NCBI RefSeq assembly: GCF_003148685.1
Contig: NZ_QGGR01000003.1
Coordinates: forward strand, 124,001 to 188,000
Reading direction: 5' to 3'
Source: Actinoplanes xinjiangensis
GTDB lineage: Bacteria; Actinomycetota; Actinomycetes; Mycobacteriales; Micromonosporaceae
Length of the DNA: 64,000 nucleotides
The notes under the pieces were generated by a model. The model had not been told where the DNA came from. It saw only the letters and a program-made list of their open reading frames with translations, and did not search any database. Each line of letters begins with the position of its first letter. Position 1 is the stretch's first letter. The position numbers were made by a program, and so were the translations under genes. This document shows positions 1 through 8,099 of this stretch, piece by piece.

Positions 1-342
1 GAGGCCGGGCCGTCGGTGGACCCGGCCGACCTGACCCGGCTTCCCGACCCGGGCGTCACGATCGGCGACGGCTGGATCGAGGCGGAGGTGCTCACCGTCG
101 ACCGGTTCGGCAACGTGCAGCTCGCGGCGGAAGGCTCGGCGCTCTCCGGCCTCGGCTCCGAGCTGCTGATCAACGGCGGTGTCCGGGCCCGGCGCGGCAC
201 CACGTTCGCCGACGTGAACGTGGGAGAGCTACTGGTCTTCGCCGACTCCGCCGACCGGGTCGCGATCGCCGTCAACAACGGCAGGGCCGTCGTTCTCCTC
301 TCGGTCGTCCCCGGCGACACCGTCCGCATCACCGCACGCTGA
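1..342 (+). CDS. SAM hydroxide adenosyltransferase (DUF62 family), C-terminal part
   Basis: The frame is open from the first base, so the start lies outside the window and only the last 113 codons are seen. The segment matches the C-terminal beta-barrel domain of the SAM hydroxide adenosyltransferase / fluorinase-chlorinase superfamily. Support is the VDRFGNVQL stretch (family D-x-F-G-N), then a Gly-rich turn and a short all-beta end. Housekeeping members hydrolyse S-adenosylmethionine to adenosine and methionine; halogenases are rare relatives. The halide-pocket residues lie in the missing N-terminal domain, so the two cannot be told apart here. It converges on the GNAT-like gene across about 270 bp in which I see no gene, only a weak GC-rich dyad near 398-418. 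The family call is fairly safe. Confidence 0.75.
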   Translation, partial: EAGPSVDPADLTRLPDPGVTIGDGWIEAEVLTVDRFGNVQLAAEGSALSGLGSELLINGGVRARRGTTFADVNVGELLVFADSADRVAIAVNNGRAVVLLSVVPGDTVRITAR

Positions 343-613
343 GCCGGCCGGGCCCCGCAGCGACATCTGACGGCCTGGGACAACACTCAGGCGCAGCGGC
401 GCGCAGCCGCCGCGCCGAGGCCCTTGAAACCAGCCGGTTACCACCACTGACTCACGAACAGCACTCGGGACAAGCCACGCAGGCTGCTGCCCGATCACAG
501 AGCACTCCAGGAAAGCGGCCCGAGCCGGCCACCAAGATCTGTATCCGCCGGCAGTGTGCCCGAGGCCGGGCGTCGGGGCCGTGGGCGGCACGGGAGCCGA
601 TCCGGGCTGCCGG

Positions 614-1351
614 TCACATGCGGTGGTGAACCCAGACGTTGGGTTCGACGTAGACGGCGTGGTCCTGGGCCACGTCGCAGTGGATCGGGGACAGAGCGCC
701 CGGGACCTCGACGGGACCGGTCCGGTCGAACGGGAGGCCGGTCCACGAGCGCCACTCGGCGAGCGTTCCGGCGTACGTCATGCTGTAGTGGGCGACGTTG
801 ACGATCGTGGCGCCGGCTCGCACGTGCACTCTCAGCCACGGGTCGACGGGCAGGCCGTCGGGACGGGTCGCGGGGGCGTACTCATCGATGGGTTGCTGAA
901 TGTCAGCGGGTTTGCCGCTGGGCCGGACCGGCGCGACCAGGTCGGTGAAACCGTGTCGCGCGGCGTTGTCGCGCATCGCGGTGAGCATCAGGCTGGAAAG
1001 GCCGGACCCGCGCAGATCGGACCGGATGTTGATCTCCAGGGCGGAGATCATCGTCGGTTTGGTGCCGTTGAGATGGTCGTGGACGGCCGTGCGGATCGCC
1101 CAGTCCCAGCCTGCCTCGGGCAACCCGGCCGTGATGTCGCCGTCGAAGGAGAGCGGCACCGCATGCGCCTTGGCCACCGCCCGGCCGGTCTCCCGGTCGA
1201 CAGCCAGCAGCGAGAACTCCGGCCACAGACGGTCCAGGTGCTGGTAGTAGAGACCGCCGGTGGGGTCCTTGCTCATGAACACCGGCCAGCCGCCGTCGAG
1301 TTCCCGGTAGAGCTCCGCGCGGTCCCCGATGGGGGCGATATCCAGTTCCAT
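614..1351 (-). CDS. GNAT-fold N-acetyltransferase-like protein
   Basis: A 245-residue cytoplasmic protein starting at the ATG at 1351 (MELDIAPIG); the frame continues upstream, but that stretch looks non-coding. The centre reads like an acetyl-CoA binding core: a beta strand (ISALEINIRSDLRG), a G-S-G-L-S pyrophosphate-loop-like turn, then a helix (MLTAMRDNAARHGF). The C-terminal third, with WLRVHVRAGATIVNVAHYSM, resembles the last strands of single-domain acetyltransferases. The substrate is unknown. It is transcribed alone and diverges from nei2 across about 210 bp containing a short run of GGACGGGC repeats near 1496-1520. The GNAT assignment rests on pattern only; it could be a degenerate, non-catalytic member. 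Confidence 0.6.
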   Translation of the reverse strand: MELDIAPIGDRAELYRELDGGWPVFMSKDPTGGLYYQHLDRLWPEFSLLAVDRETGRAVAKAHAVPLSFDGDITAGLPEAGWDWAIRTAVHDHLNGTKPTMISALEINIRSDLRGSGLSSLMLTAMRDNAARHGFTDLVAPVRPSGKPADIQQPIDEYAPATRPDGLPVDPWLRVHVRAGATIVNVAHYSMTYAGTLAEWRSWTGLPFDRTGPVEVPGALSPIHCDVAQDHAVYVEPNVWVHHRM

Positions 1352-1560
1352 GCGGGCAGAATCCCAGCCGGTTCGCCCCCGGTCACCCGATTTTCCACCA
1401 TGCCCGAACGGGTCACGGCCGCCCGGCTGGAATCGGGCATGAAGGCCGACGGAGACCGACACGAAGCCGGCGGAGGCCGGCGGGGAAGGGCGGGACGGAC
1501 GGGCGGACGGGCGGACGGGCAGGAAGGAGTGAACCGGACGGACCGGGGAAGAATGGTGGC

Positions 1561-2349
1561 ATGCCGGAAGGGGATACCGTCTGGAACACCGCGCGCGTGC
1601 TGGAGAAGGCGCTGACCGGGGAGACGTTGACCGGTTCCGACTTCCGGGTGCCCCGCCTGGCCACCACCGACCTGACCGGCTGGACGGTCGCCGAGTCGGC
1701 CAGCCGTGGCAAGCATCTGCTGCTGCGCCTGACCCGGGAGGGCCGGCCGCCGCACACCCTCCACTCGCATCTGCGGATGGACGGTGCCTGGCGGTCCTAC
1801 GCTCCGGGGGAACGCTGGACCGGCCGCCCCGCCCACCTGATCCGGGTGGTGCTGCGCACGGCTCGGTCCGTTGCCGTCGGGTACCACCTGCACGAGATCA
1901 CGCTGGTCCCGACGGCCGAGGAGGAGACACTCGTCGGTCATCTCGGGCCGGACCTGTTGGGTGCCGACTGGGATCCGGCCGAGGCGGTTCGGCGCATCTC
2001 CGCCGCCCCGTCCGCCACGATCGCCGAGGCACTGCTGGACCAGCGCAATCTCGCCGGGGTCGGCAATCTGTACAAGGCGGAGACGTTGTTTCTGCGCGGT
2101 CTGTGGCCGTGGACCCCGGTCGCCGGGGTGACCGACCTCACCGGCACGGTCACGATGGCCCAGAAGCTGGTCGCCTCCAACCGCGGCCGCTGGACGCAGA
2201 CCACCACCGGTTCGCTGCGCAAGGGCGAGACCAGCTATGTGTACGGCCGTCGCGCCCAGCCATGCCGCCGGTGCGGCACGGCGATCCGCAAGGCCGAGCA
2301 GGACGAGCGGGTCACCTACTGGTGCCCGCGCTGCCAGCCGGAGCCGTAA
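1561..2349 (+). CDS. nei2: Formamidopyrimidine/endonuclease VIII-type DNA glycosylase
   Basis: Base-excision repair glycosylase/AP lyase that removes oxidised pyrimidines. The N-terminus is MPEGDTVW: after Met removal, Pro2 is the Schiff-base nucleophile and Glu3 the general acid. The D-T-V-W continuation is typical of actinobacterial Nei rather than MutM. A central QRNLAGVGNLYKAE block is the conserved helix-two-turn-helix. The C-terminal zinc finger has Cys235, Cys238, Cys255 and Cys258. Length (262 aa) is normal. The ATG is fixed by the catalytic Pro2, with a purine-rich GGGGAAGAA stretch upstream. The stop codon lies inside the first copy of a 50-bp tandem repeat that continues downstream. 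The assignment is strong; the choice between Nei paralogues is less certain. Confidence 0.92.
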   Translation: MPEGDTVWNTARVLEKALTGETLTGSDFRVPRLATTDLTGWTVAESASRGKHLLLRLTREGRPPHTLHSHLRMDGAWRSYAPGERWTGRPAHLIRVVLRTARSVAVGYHLHEITLVPTAEEETLVGHLGPDLLGADWDPAEAVRRISAAPSATIAEALLDQRNLAGVGNLYKAETLFLRGLWPWTPVAGVTDLTGTVTMAQKLVASNRGRWTQTTTGSLRKGETSYVYGRRAQPCRRCGTAIRKAEQDERVTYWCPRCQPEP

Positions 2350-2585
2350 CGGCGCTCACCCCGCCGCATGTCGGACCGGACAGCCGGCCGGAGCCATGAT
2401 GCCGGTCACCCCGCCGCATGTCGGACCCAACAGCCAGCCGGAGCCGTAATGGCGCTCACCCACCGCATGTCGGACCGAACAGCCGGCCGGAGCCGTAATG
2501 CCGGTCACCCCGCCGCATGTCGGACCGGGAAGCCAGCCGGAGCCGTGACACGGATCGGTCCGCCGCGGCGGACCAGGAGCCGGCC
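2338..2585. repeat. 50-bp tandem repeat array seeded at the nei2 stop codon
   Basis: Five consecutive copies begin at 2338, 2388, 2438, 2487 and 2537. The third is 49 bp; the fifth is degenerate and fades into unique sequence. Each starts with CCGGAGCCGT and contains CCGCATGTCGGACC. The first copy covers the last codons and TAA of nei2 (Pro-Glu-Pro-stop), so the gene's 3' end appears to be the ancestral unit. The period is not a multiple of three, which argues against coding. Variants alternate between copies (GGCGCTC/GCCGGTC; GACAGCCGG/AACAGCCAG), suggesting amplification as a 100-bp pair. There are no unique spacers, so this is not a CRISPR array. It fills most of the 252-bp gap between nei2 and pspM. 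Confidence 0.9.
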
Positions 2586-2601
2586 GGTGCCGTCACAGCG
2601 G

Positions 2602-3594
2602 TCAGCCTGTCGCGCTGGACCGGGAACCGGGCGGCGTCCGCAACTTGCTGGTCCGGGCCTCGGACAGCTCTCCGAACTCGGGCTCCGCCTGCTTGGGCGC
2701 GACCGGCGAAGACGCAGACGACGAAGAGCCGGACGGTGAAGAGGCAGACGGCGAAGAGGCGGCTGACGAGGCGGACGGGGACGGCGACCACGATGAGGTC
2801 GGAGCCGCCGCCGAGGGTGGGCTGGTGGCCGCGAACCCCGGCGGGGTGCGGAACTCGGTGGTCCGTAGCTCGGCCAGCCCTTCGGCGATGCCGCGAAGCC
2901 GGTCGGCCGCGTCGACCAGGCTGAAGTAGGCCGGGTGGCGGCTCTCGGCGACCGGGTGCCCGTCCTCCGCGACGTAACTCGCGGCGGCGGCGACCAACTG
3001 CTCATACGCCGCGACGCCCTCGGCGAACTGGTCGGCCAGCCCGGCGTGTGACTCGGTCAGCGCCTCCCGCTGGCCGGGCTGTGCGACCGGGATGGCCCGC
3101 TCCACGCTCGCCACCCGCTGCCCCAGGTCGCGCAGCCACTGCTCGGCGGTGGCCGCTTCGAGCATCGCGGTCTCGCCGGCGCCGGTGAGCCGGCCGGCGA
3201 GCCCGACCATCGCCTGGGAGGCCCGGTCGAGCCGGTCCCACGCGTCGGCGATCGCGGAGCCGCGCAACGCATACCGGCTGCGCTGGCGGCGGACCTCCCG
3301 CAGCACCGTCTGACCGGCCGGGAAACGCTGTAGGGCCTTGCTGAGCTTGTCCTCGGGGAGTGCGGGCGGCGGCGCGGGCGTGGCGGCGAGCTCGCGGTGG
3401 TCTTTCCACCGCCACACCGCGAGCACGGCCGACGCTCCGGCCGCGGCCGCCCAGCCGGCGTCGCCGGGGCCGATCCCCGCGTACGGCGTGAGGACGGCTG
3501 CCGCCGCGGTCAGGCCCCCGCCCAGCACGCTCCACCGCCGCGCTGATCCACGCAGCCGCTTGAGCCGCCGGAAATACCTGGCCCGCTCGTCCAC
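2602..3594 (-). CDS. pspM: PspM-like phage-shock membrane protein
   Basis: A 330-aa protein from a GTG at 3594, 30 bp downstream of pspA and last in the clgR-pspA-pspM series. In mycobacteria PspM is a membrane protein partnering PspA in envelope-stress defence. A basic N-terminus (RRLKRLRGSARRW) is followed by two hydrophobic segments (about residues 22-40 and 46-61) that could form a membrane hairpin. Next is a helical middle (about 80-240) rich in Ala, Arg, Glu and Gln. The last 90 residues are a low-complexity Ser/Pro/Ala tail. No enzymatic motif is visible. The name rests on gene order and the two-TM-plus-helical layout, since PspM sequences are poorly conserved. The gene ends close to the 50-bp repeat array. 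Confidence 0.65.
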   Translation of the reverse strand: MDERARYFRRLKRLRGSARRWSVLGGGLTAAAAVLTPYAGIGPGDAGWAAAAGASAVLAVWRWKDHRELAATPAPPPALPEDKLSKALQRFPAGQTVLREVRRQRSRYALRGSAIADAWDRLDRASQAMVGLAGRLTGAGETAMLEAATAEQWLRDLGQRVASVERAIPVAQPGQREALTESHAGLADQFAEGVAAYEQLVAAAASYVAEDGHPVAESRHPAYFSLVDAADRLRGIAEGLAELRTTEFRTPPGFAATSPPSAAAPTSSWSPSPSASSAASSPSASSPSGSSSSASSPVAPKQAEPEFGELSEARTSKLRTPPGSRSSATG

Positions 3595-3624
3595 CGTCGC
3601 TCCCCTCGTGTCTGCCGGGACCGG

Positions 3625-4485
3625 TCAGCCGGCCGCGCTGGTGTCGCCGCGCTTCTGGTTCAGGCTGGCGCGGATCTCGTCGAGCCGGGCCACACCCGCC
3701 GCGTCGGCGGCCGGGGTGGCGGGCTGCTCGACCGCCGGCTGGGTGGCTGCGCCGCCCAGCTTCTCGCCGGCCATGCTGGAGCGGATCTGCTCGAGGCGGG
3801 ACGCACCGGCCAGGTCCAGACTGGACTTCTGCACCTCCAGCATGCGGCCCTCGACCGAGTTGGAGGCCAGCTCGGCCCGGCCCATGGCATTCGCATACCG
3901 CTGCTCGATCTTGTCGCGCACCTGGTCCAGCGACGGGGTGTTGCCCGGCGCGGCAAGCTGCGACATCGACTCGAGAGACTTGGCCACCGTCTCCTGCATC
4001 TTGGCCTGTTCCAGCTGGCTCAGCAGGCGGGACCGCTCGGCGATGCGCTGCTGGAGGAGCATCGCGTTGTTCTCGACCGCTTTACGGGCCTGACCGGCGG
4101 CACCGAGAGCCTGGTCGTGGAGGGTCTTGAGGTCCTCCATCGACTGCTCACCGGCGACCAGCTGGGTGGCCAGGGTCTGCGCGGTCTGCTCGTACTTCTG
4201 CGCCTCGGACTCGTCACCGGCGGCGCGGGCCCGGTCGGCGAGCACCAGGGCCTGACGCGCCATGCCCTGAAGCTTCTCGACCTCGGACATCTGCCGGGAC
4301 AGCTTCATCTCGAGCTGCCGCTGGTTGCCGATGACGGCCGCGGCCTGCTGCACGAGCGCCTGGTGCTGACGCTGAGCGTCCTCGATGGCCTGCTGGATCT
4401 GGACCTTCGGGTCGGCGTATTCGTCGATCTTCGCGCCGAAGAGCGCCATCACGTAATGCCAGCCCTTGACGAACGGATTCGCCAT
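3625..4485 (-). CDS. pspA: PspA/IM30 family phage-shock protein
   Basis: A 286-aa ESCRT-III-like membrane-remodelling protein that assembles on the inner face of a damaged cytoplasmic membrane. The N-terminus [20 protein letters not shown] is the amphipathic helix plus start of helix 1 typical of actinobacterial PspA. The rest is almost all coiled-coil helix ([38 protein letters not shown]). The start at 4485 is preceded by AGGGGA; an upstream Met at 4557 is rejected because it lacks homology and a ribosome site. The C-terminal 70 residues carry a near-repeat: [12 protein letters not shown] and [12 protein letters not shown]. About 400 bp and a terminator separate it from clgR, so it probably has its own promoter under stress or ClgR control. 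Confidence 0.93.
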   Translation of the reverse strand: MANPFVKGWHYVMALFGAKIDEYADPKVQIQQAIEDAQRQHQALVQQAAAVIGNQRQLEMKLSRQMSEVEKLQGMARQALVLADRARAAGDESEAQKYEQTAQTLATQLVAGEQSMEDLKTLHDQALGAAGQARKAVENNAMLLQQRIAERSRLLSQLEQAKMQETVAKSLESMSQLAAPGNTPSLDQVRDKIEQRYANAMGRAELASNSVEGRMLEVQKSSLDLAGASRLEQIRSSMAGEKLGGAATQPAVEQPATPAADAAGVARLDEIRASLNQKRGDTSAAG

Positions 4486-4700
4486 CTCGTGGTGTCCCCT
4501 CAAATGTCGCTCCGTCGGACGCGTCACCGGAGTTTCGACCGGTAACGCGAAACCCATCGTGACAGCCGGACGCCAGCCGCGTCACGTGTCCTCCGGGGGA
4601 TCTCAGGGTCTCCCCTGGCATCGAGGCTACGCTCCCCTGACCTTTCCCGGCGAGGCACGAAACACCTTCAGCGGCCGGGCCCGATCCCGCGGCGGCGCAT

Positions 4701-4820
4701 GAACCGGCCACGCACGCACCCGCGGCACACGAAGTGGGCACGCTCGCACCCGCGGCGTTTGAACCGACCTCGCACGCACCCGCGGCACACGAAGTGGGCA
4801 CGCTCGCACCCGCGGCGTTT
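4701..4820. repeat. 60-bp direct repeat (two copies) between clgR and pspA
   Basis: Two adjacent 60-bp units (4701-4760 and 4761-4820) differ only in the first ten bases. A third partial copy (GAACCGGCCG) starts at 4821. Each unit is itself two related 30-bp halves sharing CGCACCCGCGGC, so an older 30-mer probably doubled twice. It lies on the 3' side of the clgR terminator and upstream of pspA. The rest of the gap, 4486-4700, holds the pspA leader and no gene. Short open frames through the repeat on both strands are low-complexity by-products. Confidence 0.88.
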
Positions 4821-4843
4821 GAACCGGCCGGACATGAAACAGA

Positions 4844-4870
4844 CCGGACCGCTCCCATGGAGCGGCCCGG
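4844..4870 (-). terminator. Hairpin downstream of clgR
   Basis: A 12-bp stem with one mismatch (CCGGACCGCTCC / GGAGCGGCCCGG) and a CAT loop, 17 bp past the clgR stop. It is followed on the minus strand by a non-U-rich sequence, so termination may be inefficient and allow readthrough into pspA. Confidence 0.6.
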
Positions 4871-4887
4871 CGCAGACGTATTCATGA

Positions 4888-5265
4888 TCAGGCGGCGTAG
4901 ACGATGTCCCGCTTCGGTTTGCGGGTCGCGTGCAGCGTCGCCTTCAGCGGCGACTCCTGGCGCACCGAGACAGACACATCCCTGTCGCTGGACGCCTTCT
5001 CGTCGATCGGGACGAGCACACCCTCCATGTTCTCCGCGAGGGCGAGCGTGTTGCTGACCTCACTGAGCAACTCGGAGAGGCGGGCACCGAGAGCGTCACA
5101 GATGGCGGCGAGAAGCTCGCTGGACGCCTCTTTCTGTCCACGCTCGATCTCGGACAGATATCCCAGACTGACGTTTGCGGCGGTCGACACCTCGCGCAGC
5201 GTGCGGTGCTGCCCCTGCCGGCGCGCACGAAGTGCGTCGCCGATAACGCGGCGTAGCAGGACCAT
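4888..5265 (-). CDS. clgR: ClgR-type Xre-family transcriptional activator
   Basis: A 125-aa regulator. Residues 1-70 form an Xre/cro helix-turn-helix ([20 protein letters not shown], then [16 protein letters not shown]). The ATG at 5265 is set by AGGAGGAGG upstream; the frame extends to 5403 but lacks further support. ClgR activates clp protease genes and, in mycobacteria, the pspA operon that follows it here. The protein ends in IVYAA: a C-terminal Ala-Ala is the ClpP-dependent degron described for ClgR and PopR, implying that the activator is destroyed by the protease it induces. Position downstream of cinA/pncC and pgsA matches the actinobacterial arrangement. Confidence 0.9.
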   Translation of the reverse strand: MVLLRRVIGDALRARRQGQHRTLREVSTAANVSLGYLSEIERGQKEASSELLAAICDALGARLSELLSEVSNTLALAENMEGVLVPIDEKASSDRDVSVSVRQESPLKATLHATRKPKRDIVYAA

Positions 5266-5424
5266 GGCACCTCCTCCTGCGGGCGGGGCCGCCGGCTGAC
5301 GCCGGAGGCTTCCCGCAACCGTACCTGGCGTTCGCCGCGCCGACATCCCGCCCCGCCGAATTCCCGGACCGACCGGCTCGCCACCGAATCGGACAACCGG
5401 CACATCAATGGAAGTATTCCCAGC

Positions 5425-5916
5425 TCAGAGACGAGCCGGTTGGGCACGGAGAGAGTCGGTCAGCAATTGCAGGACGGCCGTCACACTTTCGGTACGGACG
5501 GCTTCCCGGTTTCCGTCCAGTTTCAGCTCCCGCATGGTGGACCCGGAGCGGCCGGCGACCGCCACATAGACCAGCCCGACCGGCTTGCCGTCCTGCGGTT
5601 CCGGGCCGGCGACACCGGTGGTGGCCAGACCCCAGTCGGCGCCGCAGCGCTCCCGGACACCCTCGGCGAGGGCGGTGGCCACGTCACCGTCGACCGGGCC
5701 GCGTTCCGCCAATAGCGCCTCGGGCACACCGGCGAGGCGCGCCTTGAGGTCGGTGGCATACACCACCAGGCCACCCCGGTAGACGGCACTGACCCCGGGA
5801 ATCTCGACGATGGTCGCGGCCACCAGGCCCCCGGTGAGCGACTCCGCGGTCGCCATGGTCTCGCGCCGCTCGACGAGCGCGTGCACCGCCGCAGCGGCCG
5901 CCACGGACATCTCCAT
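5425..5916 (-). CDS. pncC: Nicotinamide-nucleotide amidohydrolase (CinA C-terminal domain)
   Basis: A 163-aa stand-alone CinA C-terminal domain, the NMN deamidase of the pyridine-nucleotide cycle (NMN to nicotinate mononucleotide plus ammonia). Diagnostic blocks are TAESLTGGLVAA near the start, FxGGxVxYA-like YRGGLVVYA, and GLATTGVAGPEPQDGKPVG near residue 105. The N-terminal molybdopterin-binding half of full CinA is absent, normal for actinobacterial and E. coli YgaD-type proteins. The ATG at 5916 has AGGAG 7 nt upstream and is preferred over the Met two codons later. It lies 28 bp after pgsA in the rimO-pgsA-pncC run and is probably cotranscribed; clgR follows after about 160 bp. Confidence 0.92.
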   Translation of the reverse strand: MEMSVAAAAAVHALVERRETMATAESLTGGLVAATIVEIPGVSAVYRGGLVVYATDLKARLAGVPEALLAERGPVDGDVATALAEGVRERCGADWGLATTGVAGPEPQDGKPVGLVYVAVAGRSGSTMRELKLDGNREAVRTESVTAVLQLLTDSLRAQPARL

Positions 5917-5944
5917 CGAACTCTCCTCCAGCTGTCGAACCCAC

Positions 5945-6529
5945 CTACTGCCGGGCGCCGCGCCGCAGTCTGAGTGCCTGGAGGACGTAGTCGGCGCCGG
6001 TGACCACGGTGACCACCAGGGCGGCGCCCATCAGCACGACACCGACCAGATGGAACGGCTCCGGCACCGGCCACAGATACCAGGCGATCGCCGCGGTCTG
6101 GAGCCCGGTCTTGAGCTTGCCACCCCGGGAGGCGGGGATGATGCCGTACCGGATGACCCAGAAGCGGAGGGCGGTCACGCCCCACTCGCGGATCAGGATG
6201 ATCACCGTCACCCACCACGACAGCGGGCCGTAGAGGGAGAGCAGGACCAGGGCGGTGCCGGTGAGCGCCTTGTCGGCGATCGGGTCGGCGACCTTTCCGA
6301 ACGAGGTGACCAGATGCCATCGCCGGGCGATCCAGCCGTCCGCGAAGTCGGTCGCCGAGGCGATGCAGAATGCCAGGCAGGCGGCGATCCGCCAGTCCGG
6401 GTCGTTCATCTCGGAGACGACGACCAGGACGAGGAACACCGGTATCAGTACGATCCGGACCACGGTCAGCGCGTTGGCCGCGTTGTAGAGCGACACCACG
6501 CGGGGCGCGGGCACCGGCTCGTCGGTCAC
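5945..6529 (-). CDS. pgsA: CDP-diacylglycerol-glycerol-3-phosphate phosphatidyltransferase
   Basis: A 194-aa integral membrane enzyme making phosphatidylglycerol phosphate from CDP-diacylglycerol and glycerol 3-phosphate. The CDP-alcohol phosphotransferase motif D-G-x2-A-R-x8-G-x3-D-x3-D is present as [11 protein letters not shown], then [11 protein letters not shown]. Four to six hydrophobic helices follow. A GTG start at 6529 overlaps the rimO stop (GTGA), so the two are translationally coupled. Other family members use inositol phosphate; neighbours rimO and pncC are the usual pgsA context, so PgsA is preferred. Confidence 0.9.
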   Translation of the reverse strand: MTDEPVPAPRVVSLYNAANALTVVRIVLIPVFLVLVVVSEMNDPDWRIAACLAFCIASATDFADGWIARRWHLVTSFGKVADPIADKALTGTALVLLSLYGPLSWWVTVIILIREWGVTALRFWVIRYGIIPASRGGKLKTGLQTAAIAWYLWPVPEPFHLVGVVLMGAALVVTVVTGADYVLQALRLRRGARQ

Positions 6530-7983
6530 CGGGTCACCGGGGCTGCCGAGATCATCTCCACCGGCACCGCGATCAGGTCCACTCCCTCGGTGCCGGTGAC
6601 GCGGGCGCGGACCAGGTCTCCGGGACGGAGCATCGACAGGTCGACCCCGTCACCCCCGGCGACCAGGGTGGTGGAGCCGTCGACCTCGGGGGCCTGGTGC
6701 TCGGCACGGCCCTCGATCTCGCCGTCGTCGATCGTGTCGACCAGCACCTCGACGGTGTCGCCGATCCGGTCCTCGGCGCGCTGGGCGCAGAGTTCCTCGG
6801 CGAGGGCGACGACCTTCTCGTACCGCCGCTTGATCGTCGCTTCGGTCAGCTTGCCGGACAGGCCGGCGGCCTCGGTGCCGTCCTCGTCGCTGTAGTCGAA
6901 GACGCCGATGGCGTCGAGGCGTGCCTCGGTGAGGAAGCGGATCAGCTCGTCCACGTCCTGCTTGGTCTCGCCGGGGAAGCCGACGATGAAGTTGCTCCGG
7001 GCGCCCGCCGCCGGGGACAGCTTGCGCGCCGAGTCGAGCAGCTCCAGGAAGCGGTCGGTGGAGCCGAACCGCCGCATCCGGCGCAGCACCGGCTCGCTGG
7101 AGTGCTGGAAGGACAGGTCGAAGTAGGCGGCCACACCCGGCGTGGTGGCGATCGCCTCGACCAGGCCGGGACGGGTCTCGGCGGGCTGCAGATAGCTGGC
7201 CCGGACCCGGACGATGCCGTCGACCGCGGCCAGCTGGGGCAGCAGTTTCTCCAGCAGGCGCGGGTCGCCCAGGTCCTTGCCGTAGGACGTGCTGTTCTCA
7301 CTGACCAGCACCAGCTCGCGGACGCCGGACCGGGCCAGCCACTCCGCCTCGGCGAGCAGCTCCTGCGGGTCGCGGGAGACGAACGCGCCGCGGAAGGCCG
7401 GGATGGCGCAGAACGCGCAGCGCCGGTCGCAGCCGCTGGCCAGCTTGAGCGAGGCGACCGGGCCGGTGTCGAGCCGGCGGCGCAGCACCTTGCGCAGGTG
7501 GGCCGGGGTGTGCTCGTCGACGGTGGCGTGGCCGGGCACCACGACCTTGGCCGCGTGCCGCTCGACCGGCGTGATCGGCAGCAGCTCGCGGCGGTCGCGT
7601 GGGACGTGCGAGACGTGGCTCTCGCCGCGCAGCACGCTCTCCAGGCGGTCGGTGATGTCGGTGTAGTCGTCGAAGCCGAGCACCGCGTTGGCCTCGGGGA
7701 GGTTGTCGGCGAGTTCCTTGCCGTACCGCTCGGCCATGCAGCCGGCGGCGACCACCTTGGCGCCGGTGTCGGCCGCCGCGAGCAGGGTGTCGATCGAATC
7801 CTGCTTGGCTTTCTCGACGAAGCCACAGGTGTTGACGACGACCACGTCGGCGCCCTCGGCGTCGGTGCCGACCTCCCAGCCGCCGGCGTCGAGGCGGGCG
7901 GCCAGCTCTTCCGAGTCGACCTCGTTACGGGCGCAGCCCAGAGTCAGTAGGGCGACACGGCGGGTGGGAGGAGTTCCAGACAC
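6526..7983 (-). CDS. rimO: Ribosomal protein S12 methylthiotransferase
   Basis: A 485-aa radical-SAM enzyme that methylthiolates an aspartate of ribosomal protein uS12. The order is the MTTase N-terminal domain ([36 protein letters not shown], supplying three Fe-S cysteines), the radical-SAM core with C-x3-C-x2-C ([13 protein letters not shown]), then a C-terminal TRAM domain. MiaB is excluded by the RimO-like opening and by rimO-pgsA coupling. The start is a GTG at 7983. The 116-bp gap to the divergent glycosyltransferase gene holds both promoters. Confidence 0.95.
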   Translation of the reverse strand: MSGTPPTRRVALLTLGCARNEVDSEELAARLDAGGWEVGTDAEGADVVVVNTCGFVEKAKQDSIDTLLAAADTGAKVVAAGCMAERYGKELADNLPEANAVLGFDDYTDITDRLESVLRGESHVSHVPRDRRELLPITPVERHAAKVVVPGHATVDEHTPAHLRKVLRRRLDTGPVASLKLASGCDRRCAFCAIPAFRGAFVSRDPQELLAEAEWLARSGVRELVLVSENSTSYGKDLGDPRLLEKLLPQLAAVDGIVRVRASYLQPAETRPGLVEAIATTPGVAAYFDLSFQHSSEPVLRRMRRFGSTDRFLELLDSARKLSPAAGARSNFIVGFPGETKQDVDELIRFLTEARLDAIGVFDYSDEDGTEAAGLSGKLTEATIKRRYEKVVALAEELCAQRAEDRIGDTVEVLVDTIDDGEIEGRAEHQAPEVDGSTTLVAGGDGVDLSMLRPGDLVRARVTGTEGVDLIAVPVEMISAAPVTR

Positions 7984-8099
7984 GCGCCAAGGTTACCGGG
8001 CGCCCCCGGTACGTCCTTCCTCCGCTCGGCCGGTCCCGGAAACATCCGTTTCGCCCGGTGGTACGAAAGTGTGGCGCGGGGTGGATATCGTCCCTCCCC

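Noticed and set aside
2338..2585. CRISPR array
   Set aside because: Copies are contiguous without unique spacers, and no cas gene is nearby.
2237..2791. Several overlapping short frames through the 50-bp repeats
   Set aside because: The period is not a multiple of three, so repeated peptides appear in several frames; none has a ribosome site.
4627..4887. Repeat peptides on both strands between clgR and pspA
   Set aside because: Generated by the 60-bp repeat; low-complexity and no ribosome site.
5320..5350. ClgR operator upstream of clgR (GGCGTTCGCC)
   Set aside because: A short palindrome is present but lacks a convincing match to the longer ClgR consensus; such GC-rich dyads are frequent here.
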